Assembly: GCF_001598055.1 (NCBI RefSeq)
Contig: NZ_CP014845.1
Location: 1,178,001 to 1,242,000 of the forward strand
Direction of reading: 5' to 3'
DNA: 64,000 nucleotides
From: Cupriavidus nantongensis
Lineage (GTDB): Bacteria > Pseudomonadota > Gammaproteobacteria > Burkholderiales > Burkholderiaceae
Part shown: piece by piece, positions 17,116 to 27,298 of the stretch
Layout: every line of letters starts with the position of its first letter
How positions within the stretch are numbered: the first letter of the stretch is position 1
Translations under genes and position numbers: made by a program
Notes under the pieces: model-generated
Seen by the model: only the letters and a program-made list of their open reading frames with translations
The model's database searches: none
Told to the model about the DNA's origin: nothing

Positions 17116-18318
17116 ATGGACAACTGGAAGACCGGCACCGACGCGCTGTTTATCCTGCTGGGCGCCATCATGGTGCTGGCCATGCACGCCGGCTTTGCGT
17201 TCCTCGAACTCGGCACGGTGCGCAAGAAGAACCAGGTCAATGCGCTGGTAAAGATCCTGGTGGATTTCGCGGTTTCCACCATCGCCTATTTCTTTATCGG
17301 CTACACCATTGCCTACGGGGTGCAGTTCTTTGCCGGCGCCGAAACCCTGGCCCAGAAGAACGGTTATGAGCTGGTCAAGTTCTTTTTCCTGGCGACCTTT
17401 GCCGCGGCGATTCCGGCGATTATCTCGGGCGGTATTGCCGAACGCTCGCGTTTCAATCCGCAGCTGGTCGCCACCTTCGTGCTGGTGGGTTTTGTCTACC
17501 CGTTTTTCGAGGGCATGGTGTGGAACCAGCGCTACGGCGTGCAGGACTGGATCGCGCGCGTGGCCGGCGCGCCCTTCCACGACTTTGCCGGTTCGGTGGT
17601 GGTGCATGCGCTGGGCGGCTGGATTGCGCTGCCGGCGGTGCTGCTGCTGGGCGCGCGCCGCGGCCGCTATCAGAATGACGGCCGCATCAGCGCGCATCCG
17701 CCCTCGAACATCCCGTTCCTGGCGCTGGGCGCCTGGATTCTGGCGGTGGGCTGGTTCGGCTTCAACGTCATGAGCGCGCAGACCGTCGACAAGATCAGCG
17801 GCCTGGTTGCGATCAATTCTCTGATGGCGATGGCCGGCGGTACGCTCGCTGCCTGGCTGGCCGGGCGCAACGATCCGGGCTTCGTCTACAACGGGCCGCT
17901 GGCCGGCCTCGTGGCGGTATGCGCGGGCTCGGACCTGATGCATCCACTGGGCGCCCTGGTGACCGGCGCCGTGGCCGGCGCGCTGTTCGTCTATATGTTC
18001 ACGCTGGCGCAAAACAAATGGCATATCGACGATGTGCTGGGCGTGTGGCCGCTGCACGGGCTGTGCGGCGCCTGGGGCGGCATTGCCGCGGGCATCTTCG
18101 GCGCGAAGGCGCTGGGGGGACTTGGCGGGGTATCGCTTGGCGCGCAGTTGCTCGGCACCTTGCTTGGCATCGTGGTCGCACTGGCCGGCGGCACGCTGGT
18201 CTACGGCACGCTGAAGCGGCTGGTAGGCATCCGCCTAGACGCCGAGGGCGAGTTCAACGGCGCCGACCTGACGCTGCACCGCATTTCCGCGACCCCCGAG
18301 CGCGAAACCAACTGGTAA
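17116..18318 (+). CDS. amt: Ammonium transporter
   Basis: 400 aa from ATG 17116 with TGAGGT upstream. Eleven membrane helices are expected. The twin-histidine pore residues are in DFAGSVVVHALGGW and VLGVWPLHGLCGAWGG, and MVWNQRYGVQDWIARVAGAPFHDFAG matches the Amt family. It conducts ammonium across the inner membrane. No glnK is adjacent, unlike the common glnK-amtB pair, and the N-terminus lacks the long signal-like stretch of E. coli AmtB. Confidence 0.95.
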   Translation: MDNWKTGTDALFILLGAIMVLAMHAGFAFLELGTVRKKNQVNALVKILVDFAVSTIAYFFIGYTIAYGVQFFAGAETLAQKNGYELVKFFFLATFAAAIPAIISGGIAERSRFNPQLVATFVLVGFVYPFFEGMVWNQRYGVQDWIARVAGAPFHDFAGSVVVHALGGWIALPAVLLLGARRGRYQNDGRISAHPPSNIPFLALGAWILAVGWFGFNVMSAQTVDKISGLVAINSLMAMAGGTLAAWLAGRNDPGFVYNGPLAGLVAVCAGSDLMHPLGALVTGAVAGALFVYMFTLAQNKWHIDDVLGVWPLHGLCGAWGGIAAGIFGAKALGGLGGVSLGAQLLGTLLGIVVALAGGTLVYGTLKRLVGIRLDAEGEFNGADLTLHRISATPERETNW

Positions 18319-18532
18319 TACCCGCCAAAGGCTTTCCGATATAAACCGGCGAGCCGTGTAACGCGCCTTGTCTTAACAATTATTTGCTTGCGCTTCCGCG
18401 CACGGCCTCTCAATAATTGCCGTGCCCGGTCATTGCGCGCAACGCGCAGGGGCTCGCACGCCGCAGCCGGCTGGTTTGGGGGATGTTGGGCCGGCGGCCG
18501 GCCGGTCACGCCAACACGAAAGGAATAAGCCG

Positions 18533-19402
18533 ATGGACGCCTCTACCTTCGACAACCTCAAGACCCTGGTGGTCTCCTACGCCACCGAATTCGGCGTCAA
18601 GATCCTGGCGGCCCTCGCCTTCTGGGTCATTGGCCGCTGGCTGATCCACTTTGTCGTGCGCCTGGTGCAGAATGCGCTGGGCAAGCAGAAGGTCGATCCG
18701 ACGCTGCTGCGCTATGTCGGTTCCATCGTCACCGTGACGCTGAACGTGGTGCTGGTGATCGGCATCCTCGGCTACTTCGGCATCCAGACCACCACCTTTG
18801 CCGCGCTGATCGCCGCTGCCGGCGTGGCCATCGGCATGGCCTGGTCGGGGCTGATGGCAAACTTCGCCGCGGGCGCCTTCCTGGTGGTACTGCGGCCGTT
18901 CAAGGTGGGCGACTTCGTCACCATCGGCGGCGTGACCGGAACCGTGCGCGAAATCGGCCTGTTCGCCACCACGCTCGATACGCCGGACAACGTCCAGACC
19001 GTGATCGGCAACAACAAGATCTTCAGCGACACCATCCAGAACTTCACCGCCAATGCGTTCCGGCGCGTGGAACTGAAAGCGCAGCTGGCCGGCAGCACCG
19101 ACGTCGCCGAGGCGGTGGCGCTGCTGAAGACCCGCATCGCCGAGATCCCCAACGTGCTGGCCGAGCCGCCGGTCGACGTCGAAATCCTCGAGTTCACGCT
19201 GGTCGGCCCGGTGCTGGCGGTACGCCCCTATTGCCATAACGACCACTACTGGCAAGTCTATTTCGACACCAACCGCGTCATCCGCGAATGCTTCGGCCAG
19301 GCCGGCTACGCCGCGCCGATGCCGGCGCACATGGTGGTGGTGCAACAGGCCGGGGTGCCGCACGCCGCCGCGGAGCAAGCCGCGGCACAGCAGGCCGCCT
19401 GA
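18533..19402 (+). CDS. Small-conductance mechanosensitive channel (MscS family)
   Basis: 289 aa from ATG 18533 with AAAGGA upstream. Three membrane helices; the pore-lining third helix reads AALIAAAGVAIGMAWSGLMANFAAGAFLVV with the Gly/Ala packing of MscS. The beta domain (PFKVGDFVTIGGVTGTVREIGLFATTL, then TPDNVQTVIGNNKIF) and a C-terminal alpha/beta domain follow. It releases solutes upon osmotic downshock. The Ala/Gln-rich tail after residue 270 is probably disordered. Confidence 0.95.
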   Translation: MDASTFDNLKTLVVSYATEFGVKILAALAFWVIGRWLIHFVVRLVQNALGKQKVDPTLLRYVGSIVTVTLNVVLVIGILGYFGIQTTTFAALIAAAGVAIGMAWSGLMANFAAGAFLVVLRPFKVGDFVTIGGVTGTVREIGLFATTLDTPDNVQTVIGNNKIFSDTIQNFTANAFRRVELKAQLAGSTDVAEAVALLKTRIAEIPNVLAEPPVDVEILEFTLVGPVLAVRPYCHNDHYWQVYFDTNRVIRECFGQAGYAAPMPAHMVVVQQAGVPHAAAEQAAAQQAA

Positions 19403-19420
19403 ACCGGCGCGGCGGCGGTT

Positions 19421-20653
19421 TCAGCGGGTGCCCGGACGCGCGCGTGCGCCCGAGCGCCCGTAATGGCGCATCAGCACCGCGCCGGCGCCGCACGCGGCCA
19501 TCACCACGCCCAGCGGCAGCGCGCTGCCGTCGCGCCACACGCTGACCGCGGCGCCGCCGAGCGTGCCGAGCGAAAACTGCAACGTGCCCATCAGCGCCGA
19601 AGCCGTGCCGGCGCGATGCCCCTGGTGCGCCAGCGCCAGCGCCGACGCGTTCGGCGAAACGCAGCCCAGCGCACCGATAAACACGAAGAATCCGCCCAGC
19701 AGCACCGGCAGCACCGCCATCCCCGCCAGTGCGGCCAGCGCCAGCACCAGCCCCGCGGCCAGCGCTGCCAGCAGCGTGGCTCCCAGCACCTGGTCGAGCG
19801 AGCGCCCGCGTACCAGCCGGGCATTGAGTTGCGACATCGTAATCAGCCCCAGCGCATTGGCGCCGAACACAAACCCGTAGTGCGACGGCGCGATGCCGTG
19901 CAGTTCGATCAGCACGAAGGGCGAGCCCGAGATATACGCAAACATGCCGGCCGAGCCGAAGCCGGCCGACAGCGAGTAACCCAGGAACTCCCGGTCGCGC
20001 AGCAGTTCCGCGTAGCTGCGCGCGACGGTGCCGAGCCGCAGCGGCGCTACATGGCCGCGGTCCAGCGATTCCTCCATGCGCAGGTGAACCAGCAGCAGGA
20101 TCAGCAGCCCGGCCCCCGCCAGCACCCAGAAGATGGCGCGCCAGCCCGATACCGTCAACACCGCGCCGCCGATGATCGGTGCCAGGATCGGCGCCACCCC
20201 CATCACCAGCATCAGCGACGAAAACGCCCGCGCGGATTCATGCGCCTCGAGCCGGTCGCGGATCACCGCCCGGGCCATCACCATGCCGGCGCAGCCCCCC
20301 AGCGCCTGCAGGAAGCGCCATAGCATCAGCGCTTCCACGTTGCGCGCCAGCGCGCAGCCCACCGCGGCGATGATGTAAAGACATAGCCCGATATAGAGCG
20401 GCGGCTTGCGGCCGAAGCGGTCGCTGAACGGACCATAGAAGGCCTGCCCGATCGCCAGCCCGACCAGGAAGGTGCCCAGCGTCAGCTGGACCTGGCCGAT
20501 GTCGACGCCCAGATCGCCCGCCAGGGTCGGGAAACTGGGCAGGTACATGTCGATCGACAGCGGCGCGATCGCCATCAGCGAGCCGCAGATCAGCAGCCAG
20601 GCAGGGAAACGCGGCGTCGACGCGGCGCTTGGGGAATGGGGCATGGAGGACAT
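19421..20653 (-). CDS. MFS drug-resistance exporter (Bcr/CflA family)
   Basis: 410 aa; an alternative Met three codons in gives 407 aa. Twelve membrane helices. The hallmark start ISIDMYLPSFPTLA-type sequence is present (APLSIDMYLPSFPTLAGDLG), and the MFS loop motif GPFSDRFGRKPPLYIG follows helix 2. The Bcr/CflA family exports drugs or sulfonamides by proton antiport. The substrate here is unknown. It converges on the mscS gene with 18 bases between. Confidence 0.9.
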   Translation of the reverse strand: MSSMPHSPSAASTPRFPAWLLICGSLMAIAPLSIDMYLPSFPTLAGDLGVDIGQVQLTLGTFLVGLAIGQAFYGPFSDRFGRKPPLYIGLCLYIIAAVGCALARNVEALMLWRFLQALGGCAGMVMARAVIRDRLEAHESARAFSSLMLVMGVAPILAPIIGGAVLTVSGWRAIFWVLAGAGLLILLLVHLRMEESLDRGHVAPLRLGTVARSYAELLRDREFLGYSLSAGFGSAGMFAYISGSPFVLIELHGIAPSHYGFVFGANALGLITMSQLNARLVRGRSLDQVLGATLLAALAAGLVLALAALAGMAVLPVLLGGFFVFIGALGCVSPNASALALAHQGHRAGTASALMGTLQFSLGTLGGAAVSVWRDGSALPLGVVMAACGAGAVLMRHYGRSGARARPGTR

Positions 20654-21035
20654 TATCCGAGGGCGAGGGCGCTGAGCTGCACGGCCCTGCGGCACGGGCA
20701 ACCCCGCTGAAAGACGCAATTGTTGCACAACATAACCAATGCAGCCGCTGGCCCGGCGACGCTGGCATGCGGCCGTTCGCGCGGAAAGACCGCCCCGCTA
20801 CATTTCATCGCCCGGGTCGAGTCCGGCAAAGCTGGCAAACCTGGCAGGATTGGTGAATAGTGGAGTCACGCCCTGGTGTTCCTGGGCATGGCCTGGCGGC
20901 AACGCTGCCGCGCTGGCGGGGCGCGACTTTCATGCGCGCCGGCGCGGAGGGTACAATGCCAGCCTGTCGGCGTAAGACTCGCCGTCGGCCTCGCAGAGAG
21001 GGACGACAGTACAGGTCCCCGCAACATTAGCCTGC
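20654..21035 (+). other. Divergent intergenic region with a promoter before the exported protein
   Basis: 382 bases without a gene. TACAAT at 20952-20957 with TTCATG 17 bases upstream (20929-20934) is a reasonable sigma-70 promoter for the rightward gene, giving a leader of about 70 bases. Nothing else is evident. Confidence 0.5.
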
Positions 21036-21623
21036 ATGAGAATACGACAAACGCCGCTTTCCGCTTCGCTAGGCACCGCCGCTCTTGCGGCCGTGCTGCT
21101 GGTGCCCCTGCCTGAGACGGCCAGGGCGGCGCCCGCGCAGTTGCGCAGTGCCAGCGTCCCTTTGCTGGTTCCCGCGCCCGATGAAGCCGACCCGGTGGCG
21201 CGCATGCTCAAGGGTGCAGCCACGGGCCAGAACACCGGCGCCGCCGGCGTGCCCGAACTGCTGCGCAATGCCACGCGCCCCGACAACGTGCTGGCGCGCG
21301 CCTGCCGCCAGCTCAACGATGCCCTGCCGATCGAGATCGACGGCGAGACCCGCCTGCGCCGCTGCCAGTCGGTCCCGGGCAAACACGTCCTGTTCCAGCT
21401 GGAACTGACCAACTACCGCGGGCCGATGCTCGACCTGGCCAGCTTCGAGGTCAACTACGCCGCGCCGCTGCAGCGCAATATCTGCGCCAACCGCGATGTC
21501 GAGATCCTGACCAAGCTCGGCGTCAGCATGCTGTTCCGCTACATGACCCGCAAGGACCGCGGCGAGCGCCGCATCGGCGACGTCTATATCAACGGCCCGA
21601 TCTGCAGCGCTGCGTTGCGCTGA
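21036..21623 (+). CDS. Exported protein of unknown function
   Basis: 195 aa. A clear signal peptide (RIRQTPL, a hydrophobic stretch, ETARAAPA as cleavage region) is followed by a soluble domain with four cysteines (ARACRQL, LRRCQSV, RNICAN, GPICSAAL) that could form two disulfides. I do not recognise the family. The first 20 mature residues are Pro/Ala-rich, and the remainder looks like an alpha/beta periplasmic domain ending close to the last cysteine. Monocistronic, with its own promoter and terminator. Confidence 0.8.
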   Translation: MRIRQTPLSASLGTAALAAVLLVPLPETARAAPAQLRSASVPLLVPAPDEADPVARMLKGAATGQNTGAAGVPELLRNATRPDNVLARACRQLNDALPIEIDGETRLRRCQSVPGKHVLFQLELTNYRGPMLDLASFEVNYAAPLQRNICANRDVEILTKLGVSMLFRYMTRKDRGERRIGDVYINGPICSAALR

Positions 21624-21640
21624 GCCGCGCGCCAGTGCCA

Positions 21641-21674
21641 ACAAGAACGGCCCGCTGATGCGGGCCGTTCTTGT
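21641..21674. terminator. Bidirectional terminator between the exported protein and opgH
   Basis: Perfect 14-bp arms (21641-21654 and 21661-21674) around CTGATG. A- and T-rich ends allow use by both convergent transcripts. Confidence 0.85.
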
Positions 21675-21689
21675 TTCAGGCAACACGCC

Positions 21690-24314
21690 TCAGGCGGCGC
21701 GGGGGCGCAGCGGCACCACGTTGGCGGCGCGCCGCACCAGCATGCGCGTGTCCTTCCAGCCAGCATCGGCCAGCGGCGAGCCCCACACCAGTTCATGCAG
21801 CCGCGCCAGCGCGAACGGGTTGCCCAGCAGCACGTGCTTCTGCGCCGGCGTGAGCGCGCGCGGCCCGTGCGTCAGCGCATGCTCGACCAGGCTGTCGTGG
21901 CGCTTGCGCGCCGATTCCGGCTGCACCACGCGCGGCGTCGCGGTCGCGCACATCAGCGCGTTGGTGACCGGGTCCACCACGGCGTCGACGAAGTTGGGCG
22001 GTTCGGCGGCGTTTTCGACATGCTGCTGGGTTTCGACGATCTCGCGCGGCACCAGCGTTTCTTCCGGGATCATGAACAGCCCGGCGTTGCGCGAAGCGCG
22101 GCCCAGCGAGACCCGCGACAGCATCACCGACAGCGGGATCGACAGCGCCAGCGAGCCGACGATCGGCAGCAGCCACAGCACATAGGACGGGTTCAGCCAG
22201 TACACCAGCCCGCCCCACGCCAGCCCCAGCGCGGTATGCCAGCCGTGGCGGCGGAACGCTTCGCCCCACGTGGTCTCGGCGTCCTCGCGCGGCGGCGATT
22301 TCCACGAGATGCCCCAGCCGCTGTACGCCGCGATCACGAACTTGGTATGGAACAGCATGCGCGTGGGCGCCAGCAGCGCGGACAGCAGCACCTCGATCAG
22401 CATGCTGGCAAACAGCTGCACCGCGCCGCCATAGCGCCGTGCCTGCTTCATCAGCAGCGCCACGCTGGCGAGCTTGGGCAGGAACAGCAGCGTGGCCGTG
22501 GCCGAGAACAGTGCCAGCGCCTTTTCCGGATGCCACTCGGGCCAGGTCGGGAACAGCTGGTATTGCTGCGTGAAGTATTCCGGCGGCACCAGCGCATGCT
22601 TGGCCAGCATCGCCGTCGACAGCAGCAGGAACAGCAACCACAGCGGCGCGGACAGGTACGCCATGATCCCGGTCAGGAACACCGCGCGGTGCACCACGTG
22701 GAAGCCCTGCTTGAGCCACAGCCGGAAGTTCATCAGGTTGCCCTGGCACCAGCGGCGGTCGCGCTTGACCTCGTCCAGCAGGTTGGGCGGCAGTTCTTCG
22801 TACGAGCCCTCGAGGTCGTAGGCAATCCACACGCCCCAGCCGGCACGGCGCATCAGCGCGGCCTCGACAAAATCGTGTGACAGGATCTCGCCCGACAGCG
22901 GGCCGCGGCCCGGCAGCGGCGCCAGCGCGCAATGTTCGATGAACGGCTTGACGCGGATGATGGCGTTATGGCCCCAGTAGTGCGATTCGCCCAGCTGCCA
23001 GTAGTGCAGCCCGGCGGTGAACAGCGGCCCGTACACGCGCGTGGCGAACTGCTGCACGCGCGCATACAGCGTTTCGCGGCCCACCGCCAGCGGCGCGGTC
23101 TGGATGATGCCGGCACCCGGGTTGGCTTCCATCAGCCGCACCAGCGTGGCCAGGCAGTCGCCGCTCATCACGCTGTCGGCGTCGAGCACCACCATGTAGC
23201 GGTACTTGCTGCCCCAGCGGCGGCAGAAATCGGCCACGTTGCCGGTCTTGCGCTTCACGCGGTGGCGGCGCCAGCGATAGAAGATGCGGCCGAAGCCGCC
23301 GACGGCGCGGCACAGCTCCATCCAGGCATCGTGCTCGGCGGTGCGCAGGTCCGGATTGCCGCTGTCCGACAGCACGATGAAATCGAAGTTGGACAGGTGC
23401 GGCGTGCGCGACAGCGATTCATAGGTGGCGCGCAAACCCGCGAAGACGCGCGTCACGTCTTCATTGCAGATCGGCATGATGATCGCGGTACGGGCCTCGG
23501 CCGCAATCGGCGCGTCGGGCCGGTCCGGCACCGCCGAGCGCGAGATCAGATGCTTGTCGCCGCCCTTGGCCAGTACCAGGAAGCCCATCATCGCGGTCCA
23601 GAAGCCGGCCGACACCCAAGAGAACAGGATGGCGAACAGCACCAGGATGGCAATCTCGAGCGGATCGGCACCGTGGTAAGGCAGCACGTTGGTCATGAAG
23701 TACGTGGCCAGCACGGTCTGGACCGCGACCAGTGCCAGCAGCACCCAGCGCCGGTGCGAGCCGGCGGGATGCCATTTGCCTTCGGCGTCGGGGCCGTCGT
23801 GCAGCGTGTCCCACGTTTCAGGAACCGGCGGGCGGCCCAGCATGCGGCGCCATGTATTGCGCAGCCAGCCGGTGACGATATGGGGCGGCCACTGGCGCGG
23901 CACCATCGAGCTGCGCTCGGGCGCGGGGCCGGTGTCGGCCTTCACGGTGCCGTCTTCGCGCCGGCGCAGCAGCGGCGCGCCGCCGACCTGCGGATTGCCG
24001 TAGGCCATGGCAAAGCGCCGCGGCACCGAGGCGTAGGCGCTGCTGCCGTGCGCCGGCGGCGCTTCCTTGCCGGCCAGGCGCGACTGCAGGCGCGTGATCG
24101 CCTCCTGCGCGTCGCGGCCGTCGGCCGTGACCGGGATCACCGGCGCCACCGAAGCCCGCGGCGTGGCGGGTGCCGCCGCGGCGGCCATGCCGGCGCTTTC
24201 GGCCAGCAGTTCGCTGCGCATTTCAGGCGATACCGGCAGGCGGTCGAGATAGCGCTCGCATGCCGCCGCCTGGGCCGGTCGCTGCTTTAGGCGGGGGGTA
24301 AGATGTAGCTCCAC
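21690..24314 (-). CDS. opgH: Glucans biosynthesis glucosyltransferase H
   Basis: 874 aa starting at GTG (24312-24314), overlapping the end of opgG by 28 bases. The N-terminal cytoplasmic part is followed by membrane helices and a GT2 catalytic domain with LDADS (metal/UDP-glucose binding) and RRWCQGNL as the acceptor/QxxRW-like motif. More helices and a C-terminal cytoplasmic region (to [13 protein letters not shown]) follow. OpgH polymerises the beta-glucan backbone of osmoregulated periplasmic glucans from UDP-glucose and passes it across the inner membrane, using acyl carrier protein. Translation is probably coupled to opgG. Confidence 0.95.
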   Translation of the reverse strand: MELHLTPRLKQRPAQAAACERYLDRLPVSPEMRSELLAESAGMAAAAAPATPRASVAPVIPVTADGRDAQEAITRLQSRLAGKEAPPAHGSSAYASVPRRFAMAYGNPQVGGAPLLRRREDGTVKADTGPAPERSSMVPRQWPPHIVTGWLRNTWRRMLGRPPVPETWDTLHDGPDAEGKWHPAGSHRRWVLLALVAVQTVLATYFMTNVLPYHGADPLEIAILVLFAILFSWVSAGFWTAMMGFLVLAKGGDKHLISRSAVPDRPDAPIAAEARTAIIMPICNEDVTRVFAGLRATYESLSRTPHLSNFDFIVLSDSGNPDLRTAEHDAWMELCRAVGGFGRIFYRWRRHRVKRKTGNVADFCRRWGSKYRYMVVLDADSVMSGDCLATLVRLMEANPGAGIIQTAPLAVGRETLYARVQQFATRVYGPLFTAGLHYWQLGESHYWGHNAIIRVKPFIEHCALAPLPGRGPLSGEILSHDFVEAALMRRAGWGVWIAYDLEGSYEELPPNLLDEVKRDRRWCQGNLMNFRLWLKQGFHVVHRAVFLTGIMAYLSAPLWLLFLLLSTAMLAKHALVPPEYFTQQYQLFPTWPEWHPEKALALFSATATLLFLPKLASVALLMKQARRYGGAVQLFASMLIEVLLSALLAPTRMLFHTKFVIAAYSGWGISWKSPPREDAETTWGEAFRRHGWHTALGLAWGGLVYWLNPSYVLWLLPIVGSLALSIPLSVMLSRVSLGRASRNAGLFMIPEETLVPREIVETQQHVENAAEPPNFVDAVVDPVTNALMCATATPRVVQPESARKRHDSLVEHALTHGPRALTPAQKHVLLGNPFALARLHELVWGSPLADAGWKDTRMLVRRAANVVPLRPRAA

Positions 24315-25885
24315 GTCTCGGACAGGGTTGTATTGCCGTTGCGAAGATAGCCGCGCAACTCTACCGGCTTGGTTTCGTCCTTGCGGCGCATCAGCATGGT
24401 CATGCGCCAGCCGCCGGTCGCGTCATTGCGCTGCACCGACGTCTTCAACAGCTCGCCGTTGGCATCGGCCGAAACCACCGGGTCGATGCGAACGTCCGCC
24501 GGCAGCCTGCGGAAGGCCGGGCCTTCGAAGTCCACCACCAGCGAAAAGCTCGTGTCCTCCTTGCTGCGGGTCTGGCCCTGACCCAGGCGGGTCTGCGTCA
24601 CCCACGACAGCGGCGGCTCCTGCTCGCCGTCCTTCTGCCACAGCAGGCGGTATTCGTAGTCGAAGGCCTGCTTGGGCTTGGGCGGGTTGTCGGGCACCCA
24701 GTACGCGACGATGTTGTCGTTGGTCTCGTCCGGGGTCGGGATCTGCACCAGCTCGACCCGGCCCGAGCCCCAGTTGCCGCGCGGCTGCACCCAGCCGCTG
24801 GGCCGGCGCTCATACCACGCGCCGATCTCCTGGTAGCTGTTGAAGCTGCGGTCGCGCTGCATCAGCCCGAAGCCTTGCGGATTGATCGCCGCGAACGACG
24901 TCACCAGCAGCCGCTTGGGATTGACCAGCGGACGCCAGACCCATTCGCCGGTGCCGAGGTGGATCGACAGCCCGTCCGAGTCATGCACCTCCGGCCGGAA
25001 ATCCTGCGCCGGCGCCGGCTGGTTCTCGCCGAACAGATACATGCTGGTCAGCGGCGCGAGGCCAAGCTTGGTCACGTTCTCGCGCAGGTAGAGCCGCGAC
25101 TTGACCTCCATCGCGGTCTCGGCGCCGGGCTTGATGGTGAAGCGGTACGCCCCGCTCATGCGGCGCGAATCCATCAGCGCATAGACGGTGATTTCCTTGG
25201 CATTGGCGCCCGGGCGTTCGATCCAGTATTCGACGAAGCGCGGAAATTCCTCGCCCGAGTTGAGCGCGGTATCCACCGCCAGGCCGCGGGCCGAGAGCCC
25301 GTACCACTGGTCCTTGCCGAGCGCGCGGAAGTAGCTGGCGCCGAGGAACGACGCCAGTTCGTCCTTGCGCTTGCCCTGGTTCAGCGGATACAGGATGCGG
25401 AAGCCGGCGTAGCCGAGCCCTTTCAGCTTGGCGGCATCGACCTTGTGCGGGCCGTAGTTGAACGCGGAAGGGTCGAAGCGGAATTCGCGCACGCTGTTGC
25501 CCACCACTTCATGGATGCGCACGGGCTGGTCGAACACCATGCCCTCGTGGAAGAACGACAGCTCGAACGGCGAACGCGTGCCGCGCCAGGCGAAGCGCTC
25601 GGGCTTGTACTCGATCTCGCGGTAGCGCTCGTAGGTCAGCTCGCGCAATTCGCGCGGCAGGTTCTGCGCCGGTGCCTTGTAAGGCGATGCCGCCAGCTGG
25701 CGCGCGCGCGACGCGACGGTGTCGAAGTCGAACGCATGGGCCGCCATCGCGCACAGTGCCAGCGCCCCGCCGCCGAGCCAGGCCGCGATCCGCCCTCCGG
25801 CGCGCGCGGCGCGGCGGCGGGCTTGCGGCCCGGCGGCGGGCAAGGTTAACGGTACGGCTATTCGTGGCGTGGCGATCTGTGACAT
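24287..25885 (-). CDS. opgG: Glucans biosynthesis protein G (periplasmic)
   Basis: 532 aa from ATG 25883-25885; an upstream Met at 25924 cannot be excluded, and no strong ribosome binding site is visible for either. The export signal is arginine-rich ([15 protein letters not shown]) with a hydrophobic core ending in AMAAHAF. The mature protein is a classic Mdo[33 protein letters not shown] and a C-terminal immunoglobulin-like part ([31 protein letters not shown]). It acts with OpgH to build and release periplasmic glucan. Operon opgGH. Confidence 0.94.
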   Translation of the reverse strand: MSQIATPRIAVPLTLPAAGPQARRRAARAGGRIAAWLGGGALALCAMAAHAFDFDTVASRARQLAASPYKAPAQNLPRELRELTYERYREIEYKPERFAWRGTRSPFELSFFHEGMVFDQPVRIHEVVGNSVREFRFDPSAFNYGPHKVDAAKLKGLGYAGFRILYPLNQGKRKDELASFLGASYFRALGKDQWYGLSARGLAVDTALNSGEEFPRFVEYWIERPGANAKEITVYALMDSRRMSGAYRFTIKPGAETAMEVKSRLYLRENVTKLGLAPLTSMYLFGENQPAPAQDFRPEVHDSDGLSIHLGTGEWVWRPLVNPKRLLVTSFAAINPQGFGLMQRDRSFNSYQEIGAWYERRPSGWVQPRGNWGSGRVELVQIPTPDETNDNIVAYWVPDNPPKPKQAFDYEYRLLWQKDGEQEPPLSWVTQTRLGQGQTRSKEDTSFSLVVDFEGPAFRRLPADVRIDPVVSADANGELLKTSVQRNDATGGWRMTMLMRRKDETKPVELRGYLRNGNTTLSETWSYILPPA

Positions 25886-26263
25886 GTATGCCAGGGTGAG
25901 CGGGTGAATCGGAGTGGCCGGCATCGGCGGCCTGAACGATGAAGGACACGGCAAGAGATGAGCCCGGCGCCGAGTGGCGAGGCCCTGACGCGGGGCAGGC
26001 TGCCCGCGGGGCACCGTGTCCGGTTTGTTGCGATGCGCAATAAACCATAGCAATTCGAGACGCAAAAGTCACGTTTCGATCACGCAAGGTTTGAAACAAA
26101 ATGTTGGCCGGGTTGCCCGAAAGCCGCTCCACGCATGGCTTTGCGGGCGATCAGGTCACATCGCCGCGAGCCTCGGCGCGGTCGGCCTCGATCGGCAGCC
26201 CCCGTTGCGCACCGATGCGGGCCGGAACGCGTCAGGCCCGCGTCCGGCCCGTTTAATACACTG
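25886..26263 (-). other. Upstream region of opgG
   Basis: 378 bases. On the minus strand GTGACT (26067-26072) and TATGGT (26044-26049), 17 bases apart, form a possible opgG promoter in an AT-richer patch. The part near 26240-26263 trails the repeat-protein gene; no terminator hairpin is obvious there. Confidence 0.4.
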
Positions 26264-26635
26264 TTACTTTTTTGCGCCCTCGCTGTAGGGGTCGAACTTG
26301 CCGCTCTTGGCGCCTTCGGAATAGGGATCGAATTTGCCGCTGTTCATGCCGCCCTGGCTGAACGAGTCGAACGACTTCTGCGCCCCGCCCTGGATCGGCT
26401 CCATCTGGTCGGGCCTGGCGCCTGGGTTGAGCGCGGTCACGTTATCGCTTTTTGCGCCGTCGGTGTACGGGCTGAACTTGTCCTGCTTCGCCCCATCGGT
26501 GTAGGTGCTGAACTTGTCCTGCTTGGCACCGTCGGTGTAAGGGCTGAACTGGTCGGCCTTGCCCGCGGTCTGGGCGTGCACCGTGCCGAAGGCGCAGGCG
26601 ACGGCCAGGCCGATTGTGAGATAGCGCAGCGTCAT
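26264..26635 (-). CDS. Exported protein made of 12-residue repeats
   Basis: 123 aa; AGGAGAT precedes the ATG. The signal peptide ends TVHAQ. The mature part is a run of about eight imperfect 12-residue units: DQFSPYTDGAKQ, DKFSTYTDGAKQ, DKFSPYTDGAKS, two or three diverged units (DNVTALNPGARP, DQMEPIQGGAQK, then FDSFSQGGMNSG), KFDPYSEGAKSG and KFDPYSEGAKK. Core pattern: K/Q-F-x-P-Y-T/S-D/E-G-A-K. No known family comes to mind. The repeats are acidic/basic alternating and Tyr-rich, suggesting binding to cell wall, metal or another surface. No cysteine. Single gene, divergent from the next gene. Confidence 0.85.
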   Translation of the reverse strand: MTLRYLTIGLAVACAFGTVHAQTAGKADQFSPYTDGAKQDKFSTYTDGAKQDKFSPYTDGAKSDNVTALNPGARPDQMEPIQGGAQKSFDSFSQGGMNSGKFDPYSEGAKSGKFDPYSEGAKK

Positions 26636-26836
26636 GGGATCTCCTCTCGCAGCAATGGGCGCCCGCCATGCCGGCGGCACGATGGGGCAGAAATCAACGC
26701 TAGGTCAGGGGCAGGCAGGTGTCAACCGCGGCCCGGTGGACGCAATTGGCGAGGCGCGCCGGCAGTCGTCGTCCACCGCCGCGCATTGCGCTTACAATGC
26801 CACTCGAACGCCACCATGTAGCCACAAGGAACCGCC

Positions 26837-27262
26837 ATGCTGACTCGGCAAACCTCATCCTCTGCCAGCCTCGCCCGCCCGGCCCTGCGTGCCGCAGTTG
26901 CAGGCGCGCTGGGGGCCGTGCTGCTCTGCGCCGCACCGGCGCATGCGTACTTCGACAACTACCTGAGCGGCACCATCATCGGCACGCTCAACGACAAGGA
27001 AGGCGCGTCGCTGGCCAAGACGGTGCGTACCGCGCTGAACGATACCGCCGACGGCCAGTCGGTGGCATGGACCTATCCGGCCGCGGGACGGCGCCAGCAG
27101 ATCGACGGCACCATCACGCCGGTCGAAAGCAAGACCGACAAGGGCCAGCCGTGCCGGCGCCTGAAGTCAGAGCTCAAGCGCGGCAGTGCCGAAGAGCACT
27201 GGAGCGGCTGGTTCTGCAAGCAATCCAACGGGCAATGGAAATCGCGCCACGTGGGCGATTGA
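26837..27262 (+). CDS. Small exported protein, 17-kDa surface-antigen-like C-terminus
   Basis: 141 aa with a signal peptide ending APAHAYF. The body (IIGTLNDKEGASLAKTVRTALNDTADGQSVAWTYP, DGTITPVESK, GQPCRRLKSEL, WSGWFCKQSNGQWK) resembles the C-terminal part of the rickettsial 17-kDa surface antigen family, where two Cys residues form a disulfide. It lacks the glycine-zipper segment normally preceding it. Probably periplasmic or outer-membrane associated. Ribosome binding site AAGGA upstream. Function unknown. Confidence 0.75.
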   Translation: MLTRQTSSSASLARPALRAAVAGALGAVLLCAAPAHAYFDNYLSGTIIGTLNDKEGASLAKTVRTALNDTADGQSVAWTYPAAGRRQQIDGTITPVESKTDKGQPCRRLKSELKRGSAEEHWSGWFCKQSNGQWKSRHVGD

Positions 27263-27298
27263 GCGGGCTGGCAGCAGGCAGTGCCGCGCGGCCCCGGC

